From Leptidea sinapis (taxonomy: Eukaryota > Arthropoda > Insecta > Lepidoptera > Pieridae): a stretch of 64,000 nucleotides of DNA. Made by a program: the position numbers and the translations under genes. The notes under the pieces were generated by a model that was given only the letters and a program-made list of their open reading frames with translations, did not search any database and was not told the DNA's origin. The stretch is from NCBI RefSeq assembly GCF_905404315.1, contig NC_066276.1, forward strand, positions 10,868,001 to 10,932,000. Reading direction: 5' to 3'. Shown in pieces: positions 45,815-55,770 of this stretch; the stretch's first letter is position 1; every line of letters starts with the position of its first letter.

Positions 45815-46110
45815 ACAAATCAGCATATGTGTCCCCTGATGCGAAGTAATCACCGCAGGCGAACATTCTCTTGCAGCACCAGAGGAATCACAGGAGCTTA
45901 GCTGGCCTTTTGAAAGGTGTACGCGTTATTTTTGAAAGTTCCCGTGTCGTATCGTCCTGGAAATACCTAATGCACATGGAAGCTCATTCTATGGAATGAA
46001 TTCATGGATGCTTGGGTGTACGTGAGACAAAGTTCCTTGAAAACCGCACTACGGAGGAACACCACACATTCATATGGTGGAGTTGATATTCTTATTTGTG
46101 GCGTGTTGTA
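45815..46110 (-). pseudogene. Jockey-family 3' end
   Basis: Minus strand; T-run at the left is the poly(A) of the element, followed by UTR and the complement of the FPGRYD, NELP and HHLDVW coding blocks. Heavily mutated. Confidence 0.75.
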
Positions 46111-46319
46111 CGAATGTGATTTTTTTTTATATATAGAGGGAACAAACGGGCAGGTAGCTCATAGCTCACCTACAAAAACTGAAAAGTAAAAAATTACTTA
46201 ATGAAGATTTAATGTAATACACGTCTTATGCAAACCTCGGTTTTAAAATCATTTATTCTCATTAAAATCATTACAAAACTGTCTCATCAAAAATATTTAA
46301 AAATAATAATCTATGAATC

Positions 46320-47100
46320 GTCCGTGTGATAAACATAGGTATAAAACTTAAATGTAAGTGTGTGCACTAGACAAACGCAGTATCATCTGTAATACATTTC
46401 GCTACACGGAGTTTGAATAAATTAAAGATGCCTGCATCTTTGATATCCGAATATAGTCCATTGTACAGTTTAGCACCTTCATATGTAATTGTTTTCAGTC
46501 CATAATTGGTCCTTAGCTTTGGTAGTATGAAGTGATCATTATTGCGTCTATTTTGTACTTGTTTCTTTTTTGTAAATGCTAGTTCTGAATGTATCTGTTA
46601 TGGTACCACTCACACAGTCGATCGAGATCCTCTTGCGCATGTGAGGTAATGTCATGAATCGAGGATCCAAAATAAAATAGACATGTGTCGTCTGCGTATT
46701 GGGTGACCTGTCCATGTGAGCCTATATCGTGGATGTTGTTTACATAAATAAGGAACAGTAATGGTCCTAATAATGAACCTTGTGGAATTCCACAAGCAAT
46801 AGGCAAGGGCTGACTTTGAATATCGTTTATTTTTAAAAATGCAGATCTATTACTTTAGCAAGGTATAAACATATTTAGTGCTGTACCAGTGACCCAAATA
46901 CCTTCGAGTTTTTTATTAGTAACGAATGGCTTACTGTGTCAAATGCTTTATTAAGGTCTATGAATACACCGAAAGCAATATTTTTACAGTCTATATAAAG
47001 TTTTATATTTGTAGCTAAGTTTACTGTAGCTAAAATTATGTTTGATTTTGGCCTGAATCCATATTGCCTATTTGAGAGAGAGTTAAAGTCTAGTAAATCT
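46320..47100 (-). pseudogene. Non-LTR reverse transcriptase fragment
   Basis: Related to 1-725. The minus-strand frame 46579-46806 has CGIPQGSLLGPLLFLIYVNN then the catalytic YADDTCLFYFG and EEDLDRLCEW-like text (AQEDLDRLCEW). It then jumps to the C-terminus (YGLKTITYEGAKLYNGLY) by deletion of the thumb. Upstream frames (46900-47090) give a decayed N-terminal palm. Confidence 0.82.
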
Positions 47101-47324
47101 AATTAATCGATAAATACCTACAATACCTTTAATGTTAACAAAACAGTACCTATTGATAGGGTCGGTTAAGTCGGTGCCTGCCCGGTTGGGTTGTTTTGTT
47201 CTAAGAAAATTTATTGAATTAGGCGTTACTTTGCGGAAACCCCCGGAAGAGACACGTAACAAAGGTGATGGGACCAAATTGGTTTGTTCATTCAACAATG
47301 TAAACATGTTATTTTCAGTATAGT

Positions 47325-47864
47325 TTGAAAAATAGTCTAGATTTGATAAATAAAGTAAAAAATACCAACCTTCCACCAAATGCCAAATTATTGTCTCTCG
47401 ATGTAGATAGTTTATTTACCAATTTTCCATATGAACAAAGTTTGATTATCCTTGATGACCTCTTTGAAAAACAGAGGATACATCCCGGTGAAAAGGATGA
47501 CATCATCAATCTTACTAGGTTATGTATGAAACAAAATTATTTTAAATTCAAAAATCAATTCTATCGCCAAAAGGAAGGATTAGCAATGGAATCACCATTA
47601 AGTCCAATTATGGCTGAAATATTTATGGATAATTTTGAGTGTAATTACGTGGTGAGAGACCCACATATACTGTTTTATTACCGATACGTTGACGACATAA
47701 TAATTTGCTGGACAGGCACCGAACGTCAAATCGATCTATTCATTAATAAAATTAATAAGATCCACCCAAAAATAAAGTTTAAATTGGAATTCGAATCAAA
47801 CCAATCTCTAATTTTTTTGGATTTAACATTAACAAGAGTAAATAATAAATTAGAATTCCAATAA
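47325..47864 (+). pseudogene. PLE reverse transcriptase, N-terminally truncated
   Basis: A 179-codon frame containing the later RT motifs: LSLDVDSLFTNFPYEQS (motif A with the first catalytic Asp, residue about 26-28), GLAMESPLSPIMAEIFM (motif B), YRYVDDIIICW (motif C, catalytic YVDD) and FLDLTLTR (motif E region). The N-terminal fingers and the part upstream are replaced by the inverted segment, so the ATG at 47325 is accidental. It ends at a TAA at 47862-47864, before the endonuclease, which is in another frame. The catalytic Asps look intact but the protein is incomplete. Confidence 0.88.
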
Positions 47865-47908
47865 TATACCAAATCGCGGTTTCCAAAGGCTATACAAAAC
47901 AGTTAACA

Positions 47909-48589
47909 GTGAACAAATTAATTAAAAATAAACAAAAACATCTAATTAATTCAGAACTTTATCGTGTCCCACCACAATCAAATACCAAATATGTGGGTAG
48001 TTTGACATATATTGGTCCAATATCGGATAAAATAGCTAAAATATTTAAGAAAAACAATATTAATGTGTCCTTCCGAACGAATCACAATGTCAGTCGAATA
48101 TGTAATGGCAAAGATCGATTAAATAATTCCGAAAAATCCTGCGTTTATAAACTAAGTTGTGACACTTGTAACGGGGTATATATAGGTCAAACAGGTCGAA
48201 ATTTCGAAATTAGATTAAAGGAACATATTGCCGTATTTAGGAATAATCATCCCGAAAAATCACACTTCGCGAAACATTTAATTGATACAGGTCACTCACT
48301 CGGAAACAATAATAATTTTAATATTTTACATATATGTGAAAAAGGATTCCGCTTAAATGTGTTAGAGCAATTAGAAATAATAAAACACAAAAATAACATG
48401 TTTACATTGTTGAATGAACAAACAAATTTAGTCCCATCACCTTTGTTACGTGTCTCTTCCGGGGGTAATACGTCACAACAGCCAGACCAACCACAGCGCG
48501 TCATTTCATGGGACGAGGGTATAAAAGAGCGGCTTCCGGCTCATTTGATTCAGTCTCGTGCCAAATTTTGGCGAGACAACACGTCCTGA
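47909..48589 (+). pseudogene. PLE GIY-YIG endonuclease region
   Basis: A 226-codon frame continuing the PLE polyprotein after a frame break. Residues about 78-135 form the GIY-YIG nuclease: SCVYKLSCDTCNGVYIGQTG (with the CxxC typical of PLEs), RNFEIRLKEH, and SHFAKHLIDTGH, followed by a conserved Glu in NVLEQLEII. In PLEs this domain nicks the target for insertion. The coding part ends near LLRVSSGG; the remaining residues run into the terminal region. A duplicated, inverted copy of NMFTLLNEQTNLVPSPLL is encoded on the minus strand at 47240-47323. Confidence 0.88.
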
Positions 48590-48880
48590 GGATGCCTCGT
48601 GTAGAAGCAAAACACGTGTCGAATTGTTTTTAAAAACAAATATTGGCGGAATTAACACTAAAGAAAACCTAAATCATTTGTATTGTTTTGTTCTAGACGA
48701 AGCTATCCCGCTCAAAGTCACGGCGAGTGTAGGTACCTGCTTTTAAATTTGGCTTGCCACCGACTCTAAACCAATCAAAAGGTAGTACTTTATTTTATAT
48801 TGAAGGTATAAGGTTTGCATATTTTTTACTATTCAGTTTTTGAAGTTTTTGAAGTCGGTTTTTTTAAACGTGGTTTTTGT

Positions 48881-49757
48881 ACTTTTAGTGTCTCTAATAG
48901 GTTGTTCTGTAATTTATACTAGAATTTTTCTAGATACCATCAGGTAAATTCTAAGATTTGGTTGACTTTTTATTGTCATTATATATTACATAGATTTCTT
49001 TTAAAGTAAGTATGGGTAAGCGAAATGGTAAAGGTACCGCGCGCCTTAAACAATATAGATCCCAAGAAACGAGAACGTAAAAAAGGAATCTACTCCGAAA
49101 AAATACTGTTCCAAACTCTATTTCACGTTCTTGTGAGACACTGAAATATCGTGACGAACGTTGGTTACTTAGCTATGAATCAAAGGTAGCCTGAGACCCA
49201 CTTATCGGGATACGGGTTAATAATGTATAATTAACCTTAATATAAGCTCCTAAATATAAACTCCTAAAAAATCCGTATAAAAACTATAATAACACAACGT
49301 CAAAATATACATAAAACGAAAAGTACTGGGCCAAACAATGTCAATTATTGTGGAACCAAATGGCAAATATTCTGCATCAGACTACAGAATAATCACGAAA
49401 ATCGGCGTACATGCAAAAAAAATATAGTTCATAGTAGGTAAAAATAAAATATAATAAATTACCTATAAAAATGGAATGATTCAAATAAAAAAACTAACGG
49501 AATCACTTAACTGAAATACAGGAAATAGAATCGGTGACCCATGTGCCAACAAAGAATTTATGCGGCTGAACATAAAATGCTAACACACAACAGTGTTCTC
49601 GTTCAGTCTGTTTTAATGCGAACAAAAGCTAGATTCTTGTATTGTTTTAAACGCATCCCTTGTTGATATACAATGGCTTTCTACAATATGTACATCGCTA
49701 GAAACTATTTTGTTACAATAATATTGACTGTATACACAATTGACTTTCTATAATAGC
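48881..49757. other. Intergenic
   Basis: Nothing recognised. Confidence 0.45.
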
Positions 49758-50082
49758 CTTTTTTATGAAAATAAGGGACAAGCAGGACGTTCAGCTGATT
49801 GTAATTGATCCCTGATGAGCCCTGCCCATTACAATGCAGTGCCGCCCAGGAATCTCGCAAAACCCAAAAATTCTGAGTGGCACTACAATTGCACTCGTCA
49901 CCTTGAGACATAAGATGTTAAGTCTCATTTGCCCAGTAATTTCACTAGCTGCGGCGCCCTTCAGACCGAAACACAGTAATGCTTACACAATTTCTGCTTC
50001 ACGGCAGAAATAGGCACCGTTGTGCCACCCAACTCTAGCCACAGTCTAGCCGGCATCCTGTGCAAAGAAGCCTCCAACTGGT
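49758..50082 (+). repeat. SINE-like 300 bp repeat, copy 7
   Basis: Essentially full length, T-rich leader to TCCAACTGGTA, with a small internal duplication near 49805. Confidence 0.82.
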
Positions 50083-50356
50083 AAATATATACACCTATAT
50101 CAGGGGTGCTCAAACGGGCGATCGCGATCGAACTGTCGAGTTTTTTTTGAGTCGATCTCGAGAAAAAAATCCGATAGAGAACTATTTGACAGGTGATTAC
50201 GTACCATCTTATGAAAAGTATGCTCAGGACATGCAGTGTCATGCAGATTCAACATCCAAAGTCACTCTTTAGTTAAGTTTATAACTTTAGACACTAGAAC
50301 GCGTTTATTTTGTAAGATCCAATAAATTCGCAATTTTGAATAATTTGATTTTTCAA

Positions 50357-50522
50357 CCTGAGAGTTGAACAGAGCAAACAAGATTTTATGACGATACGTT
50401 ACTCGAACGGTTGGCTCAGTTGGCTTGGAGTACCGCATTGTTCATAAAATTTTGTTTTTCAAATTTCATTTGTGTAATTATTCTAGAAGTGAGGGTTATC
50501 ACTTTAAAAAACATAACATATT
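50357..50522 (+). repeat. tRNA-like TIR repeat, unit A (tRNA part deleted)
   Basis: Starts CCTGAGAGTTGAAC, then the tRNA-like part 50404-50443, which lacks the anticodon and T arms, then the right arm GAAGTGAGGGTTATCAC up to 50522. That arm is the reverse complement of the left arm of unit C (55541-55614). Confidence 0.7.
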
Positions 50523-50625
50523 GCTTAGATTTACAAGAGCGACATCTCAAGTCAATTCTAATATCCAAATATTGGAGTTGAGCAGGTTGTCAACTGTAAA
50601 GTAGATCCTGTAGATGAAGCCACAA

Positions 50626-50790
50626 CCTGAGAGTTGAACAGAGCAAACAAGATTTTATGATGATATGTTACTCGAACGGTTGGCTCAGTTGGTAAGAGCA
50701 CCGGCACGGAACGCTGGAGGTCGTGGGTTCGAGTCCCGCATCGTTCATAAAATTTTGTATTTCAAATTTTATTTGTGAATTAGTGTTTTC
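50626..50790 (+). repeat. tRNA-like TIR repeat, unit B
   Basis: Contains a complete tRNA-like fold at 50674-50746: 7 bp acceptor stem (GAACGGT/ATCGTTC), A box TGGCTCAGTTGG, anticodon stem CCGGC/GCTGG with loop ACGGAAC, T arm GTGGG-TTCGAGT-CCCGC with an exact B box. Position 33 is C instead of U, so it is unlikely to be a working tRNA. Flanked by the same CCTGAGAGTTGAAC leader as units A and C. Confidence 0.72.
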
Positions 50791-51390
50791 ATTGACATTT
50801 TAGAGCAGAACTGCAATTATTACCTTGACTAAAAAATGCATATTATTGTGCGCAAAAGTATCTATGTCATCGTGACACTCTACCTAGACGACAATCCTTC
50901 ATCACCACACATGCATGAAGCCTCTCAGAGTCGATCGATCGTAGTCTAACATTTTGAGGTAGATCGCCAGCTGTTCAAGCTTGAGCATTCCTGGTCTATA
51001 TTTTAACAATCTTGACCTTCTTACTTTTATTATTATCACACACACAAGTGGGTGCTATTTTGATCGAAGTATTTTATTTAGAAAAATAAATTGTAACGTT
51101 AAGTAAATCAATTCCATTGAGGCAACGAACCGGCATTCATAATAATAAAATTAATGTAAAAACTCAAGATTAGCCCAGGTCTATATTTGTTATCATGTGT
51201 ATTTGTCTCTTTTAGATTTTGATATTCCAATACCTATTGAGACATCTTTTGGAATTCTAAATAAATATCTTTTATTGCCCAAAAACAAAAATTAAAACAA
51301 AGTCGAATTATTATGTTTAGAAATTTGAATTACAATTGGTTTGACATTTTGATAAACCGCTAATACAGCCAGATTGAAAATCAAATGTCA

Positions 51391-51650
51391 TATAATAATA
51401 ATAATAATATCGACACACTTTTTACACAAATTATCTTGCCCCAAGTTAAGCATATATAGCCTGTGTTATGGGTTACAAGACAACGATATATTTAATACAA
51501 TATACTTACTTAAACATACATATATTCATATAAATACACACATAAATACATTAACATCCATGACTCGGAAACAAACATCTATATTCATCATATAAATGCT
51601 ACCGGGATTCGAACCCGGGACCTTGGTAACAAAGATGACGGACACATAAA
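51391..51650 (-). mobile_element. tRNA-derived SINE
   Basis: Minus-strand SINE: tRNA-related head with B box (complement of GGATTCGAACCC at about 51605-51616), a body containing the complement of CTTGCCCCAAGTTAAGC, and an ATT-repeat tail at 51391-51410. I recognise the body as a common lepidopteran SINE. The 5' end (right side) is degraded. Confidence 0.82.
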
Positions 51651-51789
51651 AATATGGAAGCGGAAAGTAAATGAATTAATCTTAAATCATTTATACGTTT
51701 AGATCTCAGAATATATAACAATTCTTAGGTCTACTATGACTCTATTTTGAGCAATGCACGCACACTGACACAAAGTGTCATACAAATCG

Positions 51790-52110
51790 CTAGTGTAAAA
51801 CATAGATAGACAATTGATAAATCTTTTAAAGTGGATTGTGTTATATTTTATAATAAACTCCCAAATGAAATTAAAATATTACCTATTAAAAAATTTTAAT
51901 GTATCGTAAAAATAAATTAAAATCGAAGGCCTATTATAATGTGAAAGATTATTTCAATGATAAAGATAGTTGGAATTAATGTTCTAAATTTTGTTATTGA
52001 ATTGTTATAGTCATTTGAATACTATTGCAACTTTTGTGCTTCATCCTGACTTGCACTAAATAACTGATAAAGTTTTACGGTCAATAAAGATTTTAAATAA
52101 ATTATGTAAG
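51790..52110 (+). pseudogene. CR1-like RT C-terminal fragment, plus strand
   Basis: Reads DKSFKVDCVIFYNKLPNEIK, then frameshifted to SKAYYNVKDYFNDKDSWN and a stop, then the UTR. The same family is on the opposite strand at 57880-58230. Confidence 0.75.
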
Positions 52111-52214
52111 GAACAATAGATAAATTAAAATATACCTATAATATACGTTCTGGGCGCTATATGCATATTATGTACTTGTAATATTGTCATAAGCATTGTT
52201 GATTATTAATCAAT

Positions 52215-52572
52215 TGTGTGTCCTCTACCACTTTTATCACGGGGAGTGTTTCACCCGATTCCTGCTGCCGAATTCCACCTTCGCACGACACGCCATAAGT
52301 TAGAATATCATCCCCACCATCTGGATGTGTGGCGGTCCTCCACAGTGCGGTTTTCAAGGAGCTTTCTTCCACGTACCACAAAGCTGTGGAATGAGCTTCC
52401 TTGTTGTTGTTTCCGGGAAGATACGACATAGATACCTTCAAACATAGCGCGTACACCTTCCTTAAAGGCCAGCAACGCTTCTGTGATTCCTCTGGTGTTG
52501 CAAGAGAATGTGGGCGGTGGTGATCACTTAACACCGGTAAGCTCGTTTGTCCTCCTTTTCCGTAAAAAAATA
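52215..52572 (+). pseudogene. Jockey-family 3' end
   Basis: Contains IPAAEFHLRTTRHKLEYHPH, HLDVWRSSTVRFSRSFLPRT and TKLWNELP, then the UTR ending in poly(A) at about 52563-52569. Few lesions: one of the younger-looking fragments of this family. Confidence 0.85.
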
Positions 52573-53254
52573 CTTGTATTTCTAACATCTGCTATCTAGC
52601 TAGATATCTAGTTCTATAATAGATACTTAACAGTTTGAAATTTTTAAGAGTTTTGAAGTCATAAATGCTTTAGTTAATTAATGAGATAACTATAATATTA
52701 TTTTCTATAAAATTCAACCAATAATTTAAGATGTGTTAAAACTATTATTCAGTGTTATTTTCTTCATCAAAAACTGTCCTATTAATTTTAAAACAGCTAC
52801 CGTAAATTATGTTGTTACAAGCAGAAGGTGCTCCAACGTTATCACTTTCTCGGAAGACGCTTTAAAATGCAAATTGTAGTGTCAGCCACTTTTCTAGCTA
52901 TAAGCGTTCTATATTTCGCACGAAGTTCATATTTTTAAAACTAAAAATGGATCACTAGTTCAAAATAATTCAATTTTGTGTTGTACCGCCAGATGTCTTC
53001 GAGATTGCACTCTCGTGTAGGGGTACGTTTGCTATGAAATATTTGATAGGCGCTCAGATTTTATATGACATTGAGCAAACGTTGCGTCTTACGCTCCCTC
53101 ATTTTATTTTTACTCTCATATATTGAAACCAATTATTTACAAGATATTACTCAATACCGAGTATAACTTAGAACACAATCTATATTGTTATTAACTGAAA
53201 TGTAAGTAAGAATGTGAATCCCACATAGCAAAGACTATCCAAATGTATAAAGTA
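52573..53254. other. Intergenic
   Basis: No feature recognised. Confidence 0.45.
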
Positions 53255-53503
53255 CTAGTGGACCCAACAGACGTTGTCCTGTACACACGTCTTAAATTTG
53301 AAAAATCGGTCCAGCCGTTAGCAGTAGTTCACTAACATACACATGAGCAGGAGAATTATATTATATGGACAGAATTGAGAATTTAAACCAATCTCAAATT
53401 CAATGAAACAAACAAAAAATCATCAAAATCGGTCTAGCCGTCTAGGAGGAGTTCAGTGAAATACACACGCACACAAGAAATATATATATTAAGATATCAA
53501 GTC
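53255..53503 (+). repeat. Dispersed repeat, relative of 37570-37910
   Basis: Shares GACGTTGTCCTGTACACACG-like start, CCTAT..., AACCAATCTCAAATTCA and CATCAAAATCGGTC blocks in the same order. Confidence 0.65.
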
Positions 53504-53569
53504 TTCTATACTTTATGTTAATTTCATAAATGTATATTGTTTCAAAATATAAATGAATTTAACCGTTAT

Positions 53570-53860
53570 GCCGTAGTATCAGAAGAGATGCTTGGGTTAA
53601 TTTCTCTTCTGAATCGGTCACTCCTATCAGAGTGGTCGGGCCGCTATGGTGATGCGACATTAGTCGTCGTTGGACTCCTTAGTTTTGGGTCGCACTCCCC
53701 CATGCTCCTCCACTTTTGGCGGCTTGTAGCACTGCGGAAGCAGTCCACCGTGGTTGTCAGGGTCACTGCTGTGATTAGATTCGTCCATCGTGTGGGTGAG
53801 CATCTTCTCGATCTTTTCCCCTCCACCTGGCTTGGGTTAATACTAGCACTCAAATACCAC
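53570..53860 (-). pseudogene. RTE-type polymerase C-terminus
   Basis: Minus strand reads KRSRRCSPTRWTNLITAVTL then CFRSATSRQKWRSM, the GRxPTRWTD...RQxWR pattern at the end of RTE-like polymerases, followed by UTR-like sequence. Confidence 0.75.
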
Positions 53861-53916
53861 CACCAGACATTATGTCATTATGCTATGTTCCACCCGCATC
53901 ATATTAAACATCTGTA

Positions 53917-54064
53917 ATTCTGTAGCCGCTCGTTTTGCGAGAAATTTCTTGCCTGGCACAGCCACATTGCGGAATCAAATACCAGCTACAGTTTTCTCGT
54001 ACTGATCCGACATAGGGATCTTCAAGCATAGAGGATACTCCCAACATAAACTCCGGCAACGCAT
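53917..54064 (+). pseudogene. Non-LTR polymerase C-terminal scrap
   Basis: Frame reads ARFARNFLPGTATLRNQIPA then a stop and DIGIFKHR, resembling the RNFLxRTAxLWNSLP ending. Ends where a second retroelement's poly(A) begins. Confidence 0.55.
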
Positions 54065-54515
54065 CTTTTTTTTTTCTTTTTTTTTTAGTTTTAATAATAA
54101 AAAACAAATTTTACATTGCGGTTTCAAAGCAATAAAAACCACTGAGGTTTGTACAATTGCTAAATTAAGTCTACACCAACAGAGTAAAATTAATAAAAGA
54201 AAAAATAGTTCACAATCGTTAGAAACTTAGCTATACATTATAATTTTACAAATAAAAGTAAAAGTACTTGATACAATTAATAGTTAAGCACGATAAGTTG
54301 ATCGGTGGTCAGTCAAGTCTTAAAAAGTATTTTTTTAAATTCTGTTTTAAATTAGTCTCGGTCAACGAGTCGGTCAAGTCACGTGGCAGTTTATTAATCA
54401 GTCTAGGTAATATGTAAGCTGTTGTTCTTTCACCGAACGCATTGGATGCCAGAGGCATGTGCAGCCGGTTTAGACTAACAGCGCGCGAATACACTCTATC
54501 TACCTATTGAACCCC
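54065..54515 (-). pseudogene. Non-LTR RT C-terminal fragment with 3' UTR and poly(A)
   Basis: Minus strand: SRAVSLNRLHMPLASNAFGE, then LPRLINKLPRDLTDSLTETN and a stop at 54309, about 220 bp of UTR, and poly(A) (the T-run at 54067-54086). Inserted beside the preceding fragment. Confidence 0.78.
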
Positions 54516-54531
54516 GCAACACATGGTGGGC

Positions 54532-54833
54532 CTTTTTTTTAAAAGAATAGACGAGGCGAGCAGGGCTTTCAGCTATTGGTAGTTGATACGCCCTTCCCAT
54601 TACAACGCAGTGCCACTCAGGTTTCTTGAAAAACCCAAGAATTCTGAGCGGCACACATGAGAGTTGAGACGTAAGATGTTAAGACTCATTTGCCCAGTAA
54701 TTTTACTGGATACGGTGCCCTTCAAACCGAATCAAAATAATGTGTACACCATACTGATACACGGCAGGAATAGGCGCCGTTGTGGTACCCATAATCTAGA
54801 GCGCATACTGTGCACAGGAGCCTCCCACTGGTA
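54532..54833 (+). repeat. SINE-like 300 bp repeat, copy 8
   Basis: T-rich leader to CCCACTGGTA, somewhat more diverged than the others. Confidence 0.8.
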
Positions 54834-55538
54834 GAGGCCCTTGACCACTTGCCTTTTCCTGCATAGCAAAACAAATTTATGTTATTATGAGATGATCAGT
54901 TTATATTTTTCGACTTTGAAAATAGCACAAAAATAGTTTTAAGATTCCTTCTAAGCAATTAATTCGTACATATCCTTGAATGCAGTCTGCATAGTAATGC
55001 TGATACGCCAATGCACGTCAAAGGAGACCCGTTGATGCATGAGAAAAAATATCGACAGCTTTCGAGAGTTGCGCCGTGAAAAAATCTGAAAGGGTCCACT
55101 TGAAATGAGCCGCTGCTTGGAGTTTCGGATCACGTTCAAAAAATCTTAGGCACGACGTTGTTTACCGCACTACGGCGCCACGTGATTTGTTTTTGGCAAT
55201 GCTTGAAATCCGAGCTCGTTTTATAGTTCGACGTCTGTGTGCAGCCTATTAATGATGTTTGATTAAGTACCTTTAAAATGCATTGAGGGGTTTAACGTTT
55301 GGCGTATTAATTAAAATCATTATAGTTTTTCGTATTAAATTTTGGTATATGACGGAAAGGGGGAAATATAATATATATGTTATTTATAGTTTTTATTTAG
55401 TTGTGCTATACACGAAACTGTCTTTATCGAACATTCCAAAGCAAATCACTAATCCAAAATCATAACAAAGGAAGTATCATCCAGAAACTAACAAAATATT
55501 AAATATTTGCTTAAAAATTAAATCTTATCTAAACCATT
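54834..55538. other. Intergenic
   Basis: A 62-codon minus-strand frame (54951-55139) has no recognisable features. Confidence 0.4.
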
Positions 55539-55770
55539 TGTTATGTTTTTTAAGGTGATAACCCTCACTTCTAGGATTGATACACAAATAAAATTTGAAA
55601 AATAATTTTATGAACCTGAGAGTTGAACAAAGCATAAAAGATTTTATGACGATACGTCACTCGAACGGTTAGCTCAGTTGGCAGAGCACTGGCCCGCAAC
55701 TCCAGAGGTCGTGGGTGCGAGTCCCGCATCGTTCATAAAACTTTGTTTTCAAATTTTATTTGTGTATTAT
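55539..55770 (+). repeat. tRNA-like TIR repeat, unit C
   Basis: The left arm contains ACACAAATAAAATTTGAAAA and the right arm its near-complement TTTTCAAATTTTATTTGTGT, so the unit is bounded by inverted repeats. Between them is the CCTGAGAGTTGAAC leader (55615) and a tRNA-like fold at 55663-55734 with A box TAGCTCAGTTGG, B-box-like GGTGCGAGTCCC (one change from consensus) and acceptor GAACGGT/ATCGTTC. Confidence 0.75.

Larger units (their letters stand above)
47191..48695 (+). mobile_element. Penelope-like element (PLE), 13 bp TSD
   Basis: The insert 47204-48682 is bounded by TTGTTTTGTTCTA at 47191-47203 and 48683-48695. In order: an inverted piece of its own 3' tail (47204-47239), an inverted copy of the end of its coding region (about 47232-47323, complementary to about 48385-48470), truncated RT, GIY-YIG endonuclease, and a 3' terminal region with a hammerhead-like motif (CTGAGGA at 48586-48592; the GAAAC partner is mutated here). 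Confidence 0.9.
47130..48880. repeat. Host repeat into which the PLE inserted
   Basis: 47130-47203 and 48683-48880 together match, in reverse, the continuous repeat at 61827-62150 (GGTACCTAC-ACTCGCC, CTTTGAGCGG and CGGTGCC landmarks). Its far end has TTTGAAGTCGGTTTTTTTAA (about 48845-48865). Confidence 0.65.
50101..50993. mobile_element. hAT-like MITE
   Basis: Left end CAGGGGTGCTCAAACG and right end TTGAGCATTCCTG are inverted, of the CAG(G/N)GGT...CAAA form of hAT termini. The flanking octamers ACCTATAT (50093-50100) and GTCTATAT (50994-51001) agree at six of eight positions, as expected for an aged 8 bp hAT duplication. GATCGCGATCGA-type sequence lies next to both ends. No transposase. Two tRNA-like units lie within it. 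Confidence 0.75.

Noticed and set aside
54951..55139. 62-codon minus-strand frame near a SINE-like copy
   Set aside because: No domain and no conservation evidence available.
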